The position numbers and the translations under genes are program-made. A DNA stretch of 42,062 bases. Source: DATAXP01 sp036272935 (lineage in GTDB: Bacteria; Planctomycetota; Planctomycetia; Pirellulales; PNKZ01). Positions 25,676 to 34,532 of the stretch are shown here, piece after piece. The notes beneath the pieces were generated by a model. It had not been told where the DNA came from. It worked only from the letters and a program-made list of their open reading frames with translations, and ran no database searches. Each line of letters opens with the position of its first letter. Position 1 is the stretch's first letter. The DNA lies in NCBI GenBank assembly GCA_036272935.1, contig DATAXP010000169.1:1-42062 (forward strand), in the 5' to 3' direction.

Positions 25676-25687
25676 GAGTCCGCTTCG

Positions 25688-27859
25688 TCATTCCGGCTTC
25701 GCGACCAGCGGCTCGGCGGTTGCCGGGGCATCGGCGGCGACGGTTAGCGGCACTTCCCACGCTGCGGTGGCGGCCTTGCACAGCCCCTCGCGGCCGTCTT
25801 GGCAGTAGTAGTAATTCAGGGCGATGCGTACGCGGTCATCACCAGCCGCCGCGGTCACCGGCAGCCGAATCTCGAGCCGTTGGCTCGGCCTGTCGAGCTT
25901 AACTGCCTTGCCGAGTGCCGCGCGATCGATCGGCCCCTTGCTGCCGCCCGGTTCGGCGCGGTACTGCATCGGCGCCAGTGGATTGATTTTCCAACCCTCG
26001 GGCAGCTCGACCACCACGCCGATCGTCACCGCGCCATCGCGCGCCGCCAGGCGCATCGGCGAGACGACCGTGTATTTGGTGTCGTCCATCGGAGGCGTGG
26101 CGGGTTCGGCGGGGCGCGGTGGCTGGAGTCCCGCAATCGGCAGCGTGCTCACCTGATCGCTGGAACGAAGATCGACCACGCGGATCAGATGGTTGTTGGT
26201 ATCGGCCACATATAGCTTGCCCGCGGCCGCGGAGATGCCTGCCGGCTCGTCGAACTGGGCCGAACGACCGGCGGCATCGTCGTGCCCCGGCTTGCCCGTA
26301 CCGGCAACGGTCTCGACGGTGTCCTTGCCGATATCGATCACTTTGATCTTGTTGTTGTACGTGTCGGCGACGTACAGCTTGCCTTCGTGCCAAGCGACGC
26401 CCAGGGCGTGTTGCAATCGGGCGAGATCGCCCTGTCCATCGACATCGCCGAACGTGAACAATCGCGAGTCGGGCAGGTGCGAGGTGCCGATGATCGTCCG
26501 CACCTTGCCAGCCGTGAACGGCACCGCGCGAATGCTGCTCCCTTCGCTGTCGGCGACGTACAACCAGGTGCCGTCGGTCGCCAGGCCGCTCGGCTGGGCA
26601 AAGCTGGCGAAACCTTCTTCATACGGCAGATGCGGCAACAGCGGCCCATCGACGATGTCTTCGCGCCCGTTGCCGGCGTAAGGGCCGATCTCGGACTCAT
26701 CGAGCGTCATCCGCCAAATCTGGTGCGGCCCGGCCATGGCGATGTACAGGTACTTGCCATGTACCAGCACGTCCCAGGGACTGTTTAGCGCCAAGGCCAG
26801 CGGCCGGCCGAGCCAATGTTTCGCTGCGGCAGTGTGCCCGTGATTGTCCATACCGGGAAATGGCGCGTGAGCCTGCACGCCGCGGCCAGCGATGGTCTTC
26901 ACGGTCTTCTGCTTCAGGTTCACCTTGCGCAGCAGATGGTTCTCCGTATCAGCGACGTACAGCACGTCGCCGTTCAAGGCCATGCCTTGCGGATGATGGA
27001 ATGTCGCCGCCGCGAAGTCACCATCATGCGCGCCGATCGCCCCGGAGCCGATTACGTCGATCAGCTTGCCATCGAGCCCCGCGACGACAATGCGGTTGTG
27101 ATTGCTGTCGGCGATGAACAACCGTTGGCTTGCCTCGTCGGCCAGAATTTTGCCGGGATAGCGAAGCGGAGTTTGCTCAGCATGGTGCGCCGCCAGGTCG
27201 AACCGCAGCGGCGTCTCGTCGAGCAGGCCCTTGCGACGATAGTAGGCCACCGCCTTCTTCATCACCGTGTTTAGCGACTCGAAGGTCGACTCGCCGCTGC
27301 GAACCCAAATGGCGTAACCTTCAGGATCGATAAGAATCAGCGTCGGCCAACTGTTCACGCCGAAGCGGTTCCAGATTTGGTGGCGAGCGTCGTTGACCAC
27401 GGGATGCTCGATTTCGTTGCGCAGCACCGCCTCGGTGATGTTCTGCGAATCGGCCTCGGTCTCGAACTTCGCCGAGTGGACGCCGATGACCACCAGATCG
27501 CGCGGATACTCGTGCTCGAGCTTCTTCAGCTCGGGCAGGATATGCATGCAGTTGATGCAGCAGTAGGTCCAGAAATCGACGAGCACGAACTTGCCGCGCA
27601 GTTGCTCCAGCTCCAACGGCCCGGCGGTGTTGATCCACGCCACGCCCCCCTCGAAGCCCGGGGCCTTGAGCCGGCGCGGAAACGGGTTGTCGCGCAGGTC
27701 GTGCTCCTTGGGCTTCGCCGGCGGCTCGACGGCAAGAGCCTCGGTCGGCACAACGTCCTCGGCACATCCAAGCATGCTCGCCAGCAACCCGACGACGACG
27801 AGCACAGCAGCCCCTGCCTTGCGGGCCGGCCGCGAACAAACCGATGAGCGGGAGGTCAT
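25688..27859 (-). CDS. Thioredoxin-like / NHL-repeat lipoprotein (NHLRC2 type)
   Basis: The 723-residue precursor starts at the ATG at 27859 (CCGGAG upstream) and has a lipoprotein signal with lipobox MLGC (Cys32). A thioredoxin-like domain follows (KFVLVDFWTYCCINCMHILP, with Cys100, Cys101 and Cys104 forming the CCINC motif) and includes the cis-Pro region NSWPTLILIDPEG. Then comes a six-bladed NHL propeller, recognisable by repeated LYVADTxNHLIR-type strands. A C-terminal beta-sandwich ends with YYYCQDGREGLCK, which has two further Cys residues. The same order and the same CCINC motif occur in the animal protein NHLRC2. A redox or adaptor role at the outer face of the membrane is likely but unproven. 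It is divergent from the giant kinase. Confidence 0.9.
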   Translation of the reverse strand: MTSRSSVCSRPARKAGAAVLVVVGLLASMLGCAEDVVPTEALAVEPPAKPKEHDLRDNPFPRRLKAPGFEGGVAWINTAGPLELEQLRGKFVLVDFWTYCCINCMHILPELKKLEHEYPRDLVVIGVHSAKFETEADSQNITEAVLRNEIEHPVVNDARHQIWNRFGVNSWPTLILIDPEGYAIWVRSGESTFESLNTVMKKAVAYYRRKGLLDETPLRFDLAAHHAEQTPLRYPGKILADEASQRLFIADSNHNRIVVAGLDGKLIDVIGSGAIGAHDGDFAAATFHHPQGMALNGDVLYVADTENHLLRKVNLKQKTVKTIAGRGVQAHAPFPGMDNHGHTAAAKHWLGRPLALALNSPWDVLVHGKYLYIAMAGPHQIWRMTLDESEIGPYAGNGREDIVDGPLLPHLPYEEGFASFAQPSGLATDGTWLYVADSEGSSIRAVPFTAGKVRTIIGTSHLPDSRLFTFGDVDGQGDLARLQHALGVAWHEGKLYVADTYNNKIKVIDIGKDTVETVAGTGKPGHDDAAGRSAQFDEPAGISAAAGKLYVADTNNHLIRVVDLRSSDQVSTLPIAGLQPPRPAEPATPPMDDTKYTVVSPMRLAARDGAVTIGVVVELPEGWKINPLAPMQYRAEPGGSKGPIDRAALGKAVKLDRPSQRLEIRLPVTAAAGDDRVRIALNYYYCQDGREGLCKAATAAWEVPLTVAADAPATAEPLVAKPE

Positions 27860-28285
27860 GGCGTACTCCGGAACTGCTGCGGAAACATATCGATGGTATT
27901 TTATCCAAGAAGCCTGTCGCTGCGAATCGGGCATCGTTGAGTCGCTGGGATCGCCGCCGCTTTTCTAGGAGCCTCAGACCAAGAAACGCTCGAAATTAAT
28001 TGTTTGGTTCCTGAGGGTCCCGGGGGGGTATAGACCAATAAACTCGCCTCGTTCTTTGGTGTGTCCAGACCAATGAAGGCCATCGCTCGCCATCTAGTTC
28101 TCGGCTCGTGCGAGCTGCCGAACGCCGCGACACATGGTTGCCAAGGTACGCCTTCGCCCCGCGTCACTCAACGGTGCAAATAGGCCAGCGCCGCCGATTG
28201 CGGCCCATTCGCCGGACTGCTTTCACCGGCCCGATTTGGGGGTGCTATACTCAACGCTTCATTACCGCCCGTCCGAAAGCCGCCG
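27860..28285. other. Divergent spacer, NHL lipoprotein / giant kinase
   Basis: 426 bases without a gene. It contains three related sites, AGACCAAGAAAC (27976-27987), AGACCAATAAAC (28032-28043) and AGACCAATGAAG (28067-28078). The first is also the left half of an imperfect palindrome with GTTTGGTTCCTGAG ending near 28014. These are candidate binding sites for a regulator of one or both genes. Confidence 0.4.
28221..28251 (+). promoter_or_regulatory. Candidate promoter of the giant kinase gene
   Basis: TATACT at 28246-28251 is a good -10 box, 34 bases before the start codon. The best -35 match, TTTCAC (28221-28226), has a long spacer of 19 bases, so confidence is low. Confidence 0.3.
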
Positions 28286-31200
28286 ATGGCCGTCGCCCTG
28301 GAAACTGTCGTCAAGCAACTCGAAGACAGCGGCATCGTCGCTGCGGGCAAGCTCGAAAACTTTGTGCCTCCGAAGGCGCATCCCAAGGACGTCGCTGAGC
28401 TGGTTGCCGAGTTGGTCAAGCAGAACCATCTCACCCGCTTCCAAGCCCAACAAGTTGCGGCAGGCAAAGTCAAGGCGCTGATTCTCGGCGAGTACACCAT
28501 CCTCGATAAGATCGGCGCCGGCGGGATGGGGCAGGTGTTCAAGGCGCTGCATCGCCGCATGGATCGCACGGTGGCAATCAAGATGTTGCCGCCGGCCATG
28601 ACCAAGGATGCCGCCGCCGTTGCCCGCTTCGAACGAGAGGTCCGAGCGGCCGCCAAGCTGAGTCATCCCAACATCGTCGCCGCTTACGATGCCGGCCAGG
28701 CCAACGGCGTTCACTTTCTGGTGATGGAATACGTCGAGGGGAGCGACCTCTCGGCGCTCGTCAAGAAGAACGGCGCGTTCCCAGTCGCCAAGGCGATCAA
28801 CTACGTTCTGCAAGCCGCTCGTGGCCTCGAGTTCGCCCACAAGAAAGGCGTCGTGCATCGAGACATCAAGCCTGCCAACCTGCTGCTCGATGGCGACGGC
28901 ACGGTGAAGATTCTCGACATGGGCTTGGCGCGCATCGATGCCGCAGGTGGTGTCGCGGCTCAGGCCGAATTGACCGGCACCGGAGCCGTGATGGGCACGG
29001 TCGACTACATGGCTCCCGAACAAGGCATGAGCACCAAGCACGCCGATGCACGGGCCGACATCTATTCCTTAGGTTGCTCGCTGTACTACCTGGTCGCAGG
29101 CAAACCGACCTACGACGGCGAGACCGTCGCGGCAAAACTTGTCGCCCATCACACGCACCCCATTCCCGATCTGCGTGCCGCGCAGCCCGAGGTTCCCGAG
29201 CAACTCGAAGCCGTCTTCAAGAAGATGGTGGCCAAGAAGATCGACGATCGCTACCAGACGGTGAGCGACGTGGTGGCCGATCTTGAGAAGTGCCAGGCTG
29301 CTCTCCATGCATCGGCAACGCCGGAGACTAGCGTGTGGAAGTCGGCACCCACGAACGAGCCCTCGGACCTGTCGATTTTGATGACCAGCCGTCCGCTGCG
29401 TTCGCTCAGCATGGAGGACGAGTTCCGCATCGAGCCGATTCGCAGCACTCCCCTCTCCCCTCGCGGGAGAGGGGCCGGGGGTGAGGGGGCGCCACCCTGG
29501 AGAAACACCAAGGTGCTCGCGGCGGCCGGGGCGGCATGGTTCTTCGTTCTGGTGCTGGGCGTGATCGTCGTGATCCGCAATCAAAAGGGCGAAGAAGTCG
29601 GGCGATTGGAGCTTCCGCCGGGCCACACGGCCGACGTGCACGTGCGACCGGCTAAGGACGACGCCGAGCCGATGTTTCCAAGCACGTACGGGCCTGCAAA
29701 GCCTGTGGCGACAATCGACAACCCCGCCTTCCAAGCGTGGATGAGAACGGTCGCCGCCATGCCTGCCGACAAGCAGGTGCAGGCAGTCGCCAAGAAGTTG
29801 GTAGAGCTCAATCCCGGTTTCGATGGGAACGTGAACGGTTTCGATGGGAAGCTCGCACCGACGATTGAAGCCGGCGTGGTGACGGGGTTTGGGTTTTCCT
29901 CCCAGCACGTGACGGACATTGCACCAGTGCGGGCGTTGACAGGATTGAAGGCTCTGAGATGCGGCGGCAACAGCACCGCCAGCGGCATCTTGTCCGACCT
30001 GTCACCGCTTCAAGGAATGAAGCTGGAATACCTGAGCGTCGGCTTGACGAGGGTATCCGATCTGACACCACTGCGAGGCATGCCGCTGACGACTTTAAAC
30101 TGCGCCTATCTTTCGTCATTGACCGATCTTTCACCGCTCAGGGGAATGCCGCTGACGATCTTGAGTTGTCTTGGCACCCAGGTTTCGGACCTGTCGCCCC
30201 TGCAAGGGATGCCATTGCGTGAAATAGCCATCTCGCCGAAGAACATCACCAAAGGGATGGACGCTCTGCGTCAGATAACAAGCCTCAAGACCATTCAAAC
30301 GACCGGGGACTCGAAAGACAGACTTGCTGCCGCCGAGTTCTGGAAGCGATACGACGCTGGCGAGTTCGGCAAGCCTGCCGCCCCGGCCAAGCTCGCCTAC
30401 CTCGACCCGGCCTTTCAGCAATGGATGAAGACCGTCGCCGCCCTGTCTGCCGAGAAGCAGATCGAAGCCGTCAGCAAGAAACTGCAAGAACTTAACCCAA
30501 GTCTTGATGGCTCTAAGATCCATAGAATCGAAAAAGGGGAGGTCGTAGAATTCTCGGTTAAGACTGGCGGTATAAATGACATTTCTCCCATTCGTGCGTT
30601 GACGAAACTGAGGAAGCTAGGCTGTTCAGGTGGCAACGTGGACGACAATATCACTGGAAGTTTTTCGGACCTCTCACCACTGCAAGGAATGCCGCTGAAC
30701 TTCCTGTACTGCGGACGCTCGAAAGTGTCTGACCTTTCGCCACTCAAAGGAATGCCGCTTATAGAGTTGAACTGCAACTTTACCCTGATCTCCGACCTAT
30801 CGCCGCTGGAAGGAATGCCCCTCGAAGATTTAACGATCATCCAAACGGAGGTGTCAGACCTGTCACCGCTGGAAAACTGCAAGAGACTGAAAGGTCTGGC
30901 TATCACAAAAACGAAAGTCACCGCCACTGGTGTCGCCGCGCTGCAAAAGGCGCTGCCGAATTGCAAGATCGACTGGGACGGGGCGGAACGGGGGCGAGGG
31001 GCTGGGGGCGAGGGGCTACTGAAAGCGGCTGCCACCGGCTCCGCCAGTGCCGGCTTCGCGCTCGACTTCAGCCCCGAGCGCCAGAGCTACGTCGAAGTGC
31101 CCGACTGGAAATATGATGGCCGCACGCCGCTGACGGTCGAAGCGTGGGTGACGCCTCGCATTGTGAACCGGTCTTATAGCGTGATTTCGTCTCAAGCGGG

Positions 31201-34200
31201 CGGCGGCTTCGGCCTGAAGGGAAGCACTGCCAGCTTGTGGACATTCACGATGCACGGCACCGAGGCCTATGAGCCCGCCCTCGCTCATAAAGCAAGCGCG
31301 GCGAGCGTGCTGACCCATGTCGCCGGCGTGTTCGACGGCAAAGAACTTATCGTATTCGTCGACGGTCACCGACAAAAATCGACGCGCACGGTCACATTGC
31401 CAATCAAGCCTCCCGGACAGCTGACGAATATCGGTGCTGCTCCTGGCGCTAGTGCTGCCGGGGTCTTCGACGGCACGATTGACGAAGTGCGTATTTCATC
31501 GGTCGCGCGCTACACGAGCGATTTCACGCCGCAGCAGCGCTTCGAGCCCGACGCCGCTACCGAGGTGCTCTACCACTTCGACGAAGGCAGCGGCACGGTC
31601 GCGAAAGATTCTTCGCCGCATCATCGCGACGGCAAGATCAGCGGCGCAACGTGGGTGGCGGCGGCGAGCGTCGGCGGCTCCCAGCCGCCGGCCGATGCCC
31701 GAGTTTTCGCGGGCAAGTCGTATCAGGTGTTCAAGGAAGTGTTGTCCTGGCATGAGGCCCAAGCCAACTGCGTCGCGCTGGGCGGTCACTTGGCCGTGGT
31801 CAACTCGGCCGATGAGAACCAATTCATCGCCGACCTCATGAAATCAGGCGGGGTCAATGAAGCTTGGCTCGGCGCAACCGACGAGAAAAAAGAAGGCCGG
31901 TGGATCTGGGTCGACGGTACGGCGATGCAGTATTCCAACTGGGACAAAGGGCAGCCGAACAATAGTGTCGGCGGGCGGCCGGAACACTATTTGGCAATTT
32001 CTAATGCGACGAGCGGCAAATGGTGGGACTATCCGGCAGACAACTACCGAAAGCCAGGATTCGTCTGCCAATGGGACACGTCGCCCAATGCCGCTGCACC
32101 GCCAATGGCGAATGCCCCGTTCGATGCCGCGCAGGCCAAGGCCCATCAAGCCGCCTGGGCCAAATATCTAGACACGCAGGTCGAAACGACTAACAGCGTC
32201 GGCATGCGGATGACGCTGATCCCGCCCGGCGAGTTCCTGATGGGCAGCACGCCGGAACAACTGGCCGAGTGGCGCCCGAGTGGCGAACGCGAGAAGAAGC
32301 CATCGACGGATGCGTTTGTTAGCTGGCTCCTCGCAGAAATGCCGCAGCACAAGGTTACGATCCGTCAGCCGTACTTGATCGGCAGCACCGAAGTGACGGT
32401 GGCGCAGTTCCGCAAGTTCGTCGAGGCCAGCAAGTACGTCACCGAAGCGGAGCAGTATGGCTTCGGCAACAGTCACGAACGGGAGATTGAAAAGGCCAAA
32501 GAAACCGACAAGGGAAAGAACTGGAAGAACCCAGGCTATTCAATCACCAGCGATACGGCGGTGACGCAAATCACCTGGAACGATGCGGTCGCGTTTTGCG
32601 AGTGGTTGAGTCAACAAGAGAGCGGGAGGCGTGAGCCTCCCGATGCCATCGCGGGCCTTACGGCCTCCGCTCGTTATCGGCTACCGACCGAAGCGGAATG
32701 GGAATATGCCTGTCGCGCCGGAACGACGACGCAGTATTCGTTCGGCGATGACAAGACGCAGTTGGAACAATACAGCCCGCGCCTCCCGCGCGCGCGCGGC
32801 GATCAGCCCGTAGCGTCGAAGCTGCCCAATCCGTTTGGGTTGTTCGACATGCACGGGAACGTGTACGAGTGCTGCCAGGATTGGTACGACGGAAAGTGGT
32901 ATGAGAAGAGCTCACCGATCGACCCCCATGGACCAGCTTCCGGCTCCCAGCGCGTGATCCGTAGCGGCTCGTGGTACTACCTCGATTCCCACTGTCGCAG
33001 TGCGGCTCGCCTTTCCAGCCCGCCGTCGAATCGTAACTTCCACCACGGCTTTCGCATCGTCCGCCCGCTGGATGCCACGCAGCCGGCAGCAGGCAGCGGA
33101 CAGCAGGCAGTGAGGCGATGGGAAACGCCCGAGTTTCAGAAGTGGGTCGCCGACACGCAAACGCTGCCTGCCGAGCAGCAGATCGAAGCCGTCAGTAAGA
33201 AGCTGATGGAATTGAATCCTGGGTTTGACGGGCAGGTGACGGGATTTCAGGGGAAGGGCCCGCCCAAGATCGAAAAGGGGCAGGTAACGGAGCTTCAGCT
33301 TCTCACGGACAAAGTGGTCGATATTTCTCCGTTAAGCGTATTCAAAGGATTGAGCCGTCTTAATGCTCATGGAAGCGGTGTTGCAAGCAAATGTGTTTTC
33401 TCCGACTTATCACCACTCGAAGGAATGCCACTAACACAACTGATTTGCGGTAGCACGCAAGTTGCCGATCTGTCGCCACTCGATGGTATGAAGCTGACGC
33501 TTCTGAGTTGTTTTCACACGGAAGTGTCCGATTTGTCGCCGCTAAAAGGTATGCAAGTGACGAGGTTGGATTGCCAAGGCACGAAGGTATCTGACTTGTC
33601 ACCATTGGAAGGGACGAACTTAGACTACCTTTTGTTCACGCCTGAGGACATCACGAGGGGAATGAACGTAATCCGGCAGATGAAAAGCCTGAAGACGATC
33701 GGCATCGACAGCCAAAAGAGGTTTCCGACCGACGAGTTTTGGAAGCGCTACGACGCTGGCGAGTTCGGCAAGCCCGCTGCCCCGGCAAAGCTCGCCTACC
33801 TCGACCCGGCCTTCCCAGCCTGGGTCAAAGCCACGCAAGCCCTGCCTGCCGAGCAGCAGGTCGAAGCCGTCAGCAAGAAGTTGATGGAACTGAATCCGGG
33901 GTTTGATGGGAAGATCACGGGAGCAGATGGAACAGGCACGCCCAAGACAGTGCAGCGCAGGGTCACGTCGTTTGCATTTCTCTCCGACAACGTGACGGAC
34001 ATTTCGCCCGTGCGTGCATTGGTGGGATTGAAGGCTCTGGTTTGTGCTGGCAGCCGTACTGGCAAGGGAAAACTATCCGACCTGTCGCCAGTGCAAGGCA
34101 TGCAACTGCTGAACCTTAAATGTACTAACTTGGAAGTGTCCGATTTGTCACCGCTCCAAGGGATGCCTCTGGATACGTTGTGGTGCTACGACACGCAAGT

Positions 34201-34405
34201 GACCGACCTTTCACCGCTACAGGGTAGCCCTCTGTCATATCTATATTGCGACAACACTGAGGTGTCAGACCTGTCACCGCTGGAAAACTGCAAGAGACTG
34301 AAAGGTCTGGCTATCACAAAAACGAAAGTCACCGCCACTGGTGTCGCCGCGCTGCAAAAAGCCCTGCCCAACTGCAAGATCGAGTGGGACGGGGCGACGA
34401 AGTAG
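28286..34405 (+). CDS. Giant receptor-like Ser/Thr kinase with LRR, LamG, C-type lectin and FGE-like modules
   Basis: A 2039-residue protein. The kinase domain spans about 68-345: G-loop GAGGMG (77-82), Lys99, catalytic HRDIKPAN (191-198, Asp193), and DMG in place of DFG (Asp211). One membrane helix (410-430) places the remaining 1600 residues outside the cytoplasm. Outside come two leucine-rich modules (about 476-689 and 704-899, repeat unit like DLSPLxGMPL), a LamG-like domain (about 925-1109), a C-type-lectin fold (about 1139-1265, WLGATDEKKEGRWIWVDG), a formylglycine-generating-enzyme-like domain (about 1300-1595, PTEAEWEYACRAGTT), and two more leucine-rich modules (1612-1819, 1839-2039). 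The FGE-like part has SGSWYYLDSHCRSAAR and lacks the catalytic Cys pair, so it is probably a binding module. Several nucleotide repeats are inserted in frame. It is likely a surface sensor that signals by phosphorylation; targets are unknown. Confidence 0.9.
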   Translation: MAVALETVVKQLEDSGIVAAGKLENFVPPKAHPKDVAELVAELVKQNHLTRFQAQQVAAGKVKALILGEYTILDKIGAGGMGQVFKALHRRMDRTVAIKMLPPAMTKDAAAVARFEREVRAAAKLSHPNIVAAYDAGQANGVHFLVMEYVEGSDLSALVKKNGAFPVAKAINYVLQAARGLEFAHKKGVVHRDIKPANLLLDGDGTVKILDMGLARIDAAGGVAAQAELTGTGAVMGTVDYMAPEQGMSTKHADARADIYSLGCSLYYLVAGKPTYDGETVAAKLVAHHTHPIPDLRAAQPEVPEQLEAVFKKMVAKKIDDRYQTVSDVVADLEKCQAALHASATPETSVWKSAPTNEPSDLSILMTSRPLRSLSMEDEFRIEPIRSTPLSPRGRGAGGEGAPPWRNTKVLAAAGAAWFFVLVLGVIVVIRNQKGEEVGRLELPPGHTADVHVRPAKDDAEPMFPSTYGPAKPVATIDNPAFQAWMRTVAAMPADKQVQAVAKKLVELNPGFDGNVNGFDGKLAPTIEAGVVTGFGFSSQHVTDIAPVRALTGLKALRCGGNSTASGILSDLSPLQGMKLEYLSVGLTRVSDLTPLRGMPLTTLNCAYLSSLTDLSPLRGMPLTILSCLGTQVSDLSPLQGMPLREIAISPKNITKGMDALRQITSLKTIQTTGDSKDRLAAAEFWKRYDAGEFGKPAAPAKLAYLDPAFQQWMKTVAALSAEKQIEAVSKKLQELNPSLDGSKIHRIEKGEVVEFSVKTGGINDISPIRALTKLRKLGCSGGNVDDNITGSFSDLSPLQGMPLNFLYCGRSKVSDLSPLKGMPLIELNCNFTLISDLSPLEGMPLEDLTIIQTEVSDLSPLENCKRLKGLAITKTKVTATGVAALQKALPNCKIDWDGAERGRGAGGEGLLKAAATGSASAGFALDFSPERQSYVEVPDWKYDGRTPLTVEAWVTPRIVNRSYSVISSQAGGGFGLKGSTASLWTFTMHGTEAYEPALAHKASAASVLTHVAGVFDGKELIVFVDGHRQKSTRTVTLPIKPPGQLTNIGAAPGASAAGVFDGTIDEVRISSVARYTSDFTPQQRFEPDAATEVLYHFDEGSGTVAKDSSPHHRDGKISGATWVAAASVGGSQPPADARVFAGKSYQVFKEVLSWHEAQANCVALGGHLAVVNSADENQFIADLMKSGGVNEAWLGATDEKKEGRWIWVDGTAMQYSNWDKGQPNNSVGGRPEHYLAISNATSGKWWDYPADNYRKPGFVCQWDTSPNAAAPPMANAPFDAAQAKAHQAAWAKYLDTQVETTNSVGMRMTLIPPGEFLMGSTPEQLAEWRPSGEREKKPSTDAFVSWLLAEMPQHKVTIRQPYLIGSTEVTVAQFRKFVEASKYVTEAEQYGFGNSHEREIEKAKETDKGKNWKNPGYSITSDTAVTQITWNDAVAFCEWLSQQESGRREPPDAIAGLTASARYRLPTEAEWEYACRAGTTTQYSFGDDKTQLEQYSPRLPRARGDQPVASKLPNPFGLFDMHGNVYECCQDWYDGKWYEKSSPIDPHGPASGSQRVIRSGSWYYLDSHCRSAARLSSPPSNRNFHHGFRIVRPLDATQPAAGSGQQAVRRWETPEFQKWVADTQTLPAEQQIEAVSKKLMELNPGFDGQVTGFQGKGPPKIEKGQVTELQLLTDKVVDISPLSVFKGLSRLNAHGSGVASKCVFSDLSPLEGMPLTQLICGSTQVADLSPLDGMKLTLLSCFHTEVSDLSPLKGMQVTRLDCQGTKVSDLSPLEGTNLDYLLFTPEDITRGMNVIRQMKSLKTIGIDSQKRFPTDEFWKRYDAGEFGKPAAPAKLAYLDPAFPAWVKATQALPAEQQVEAVSKKLMELNPGFDGKITGADGTGTPKTVQRRVTSFAFLSDNVTDISPVRALVGLKALVCAGSRTGKGKLSDLSPVQGMQLLNLKCTNLEVSDLSPLQGMPLDTLWCYDTQVTDLSPLQGSPLSYLYCDNTEVSDLSPLENCKRLKGLAITKTKVTATGVAALQKALPNCKIEWDGATK
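29449..29490. repeat. Palindromic repeat translated in frame between kinase and membrane helix
   Basis: CCCCTCTCCC (29450-29459) and GGGAGAGGGG (29465-29474) make a perfect 10-bp stem with loop CTCGC, followed by GCCGGGGGTGAGGGGG. The unit encodes PLSPRGRGAGGEG in the kinase juxtamembrane linker. This type of sequence is normally seen between genes in many bacteria. Confidence 0.75.
30848..30948 (+). repeat. 101-bp exact direct repeat, copy 1 (end of LRR module 2)
   Basis: Identical over 101 bases to 34259-34359. It encodes SDLSPLENCKRLKGLAITKT and the residues that follow, the capping segment of a leucine-rich module. Similarity continues beyond the exact part with scattered changes, to 30980. 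Confidence 0.9.
30980..31016. repeat. Degenerate partial copy of the GGGGCGAGGGG repeat, in frame
   Basis: GGGGGCGAGGGGCTGGGGGC and flanks encode ERGRGAGGEG. This repeats the RGRGAGGEG peptide produced by the palindromic element at 29449-29490. It marks the border between LRR module 2 and the LamG-like domain. Confidence 0.65.
32620..32672. repeat. Double-hairpin repeat inserted in frame in the FGE-like domain
   Basis: CGGGAGGC (32623-32630) and GCCTCCCG (32635-32642) form a perfect 8-bp stem with loop GTGA. A second hairpin GGCC-TTAC-GGCC lies at 32654-32665, and the outer ends GAGCGG and CCGCTC are also complementary. The element encodes ESGRREPPDAIAGLTASA, placed where family members pass directly from the WLSQ helix to YRLPTEAEWEYACR. 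Confidence 0.75.
33081..33114. repeat. GGCAGCAGGCAG low-complexity repeat, in frame
   Basis: Short imperfect units CAGCAGGCAG and CAGCGGACAG encode PAAGSGQQAV between the FGE-like domain and LRR module 3. The linker looks like a translated intergenic repeat. Confidence 0.55.
34259..34359 (+). repeat. 101-bp exact direct repeat, copy 2 (end of LRR module 4)
   Basis: Identical to 30848-30948 over 101 bases, and similar up to the gene end. The identity of third codon positions points to recent duplication or gene conversion between the two leucine-rich regions. Confidence 0.9.
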
Positions 34406-34423
34406 CGCACCGGCGGAGAAGGG

Positions 34424-34504
34424 AGAGGTGGGGATACGAAGCGATGTGGGGATGACGGAGAACGGCGCGCTGATCATCCCCCCTCGCTTTACATCTCCAC
34501 CTCT
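34424..34504. repeat. AGAGGTGGGGAT-type inverted repeat at a convergent junction
   Basis: The arm 34424-34456 (AGAGGTGGGGAT...TGTGGGGATGA) is mirrored imperfectly by 34474-34504 (TCATCCCC...ATCTCCACCTCT). It fills the junction between the kinase gene and the minus-strand dihydrouridine synthase and could end both transcripts. Confidence 0.7.
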
Positions 34505-34532
34505 GCCTTTCCGATTGAGGAGAAGAAGGCCG

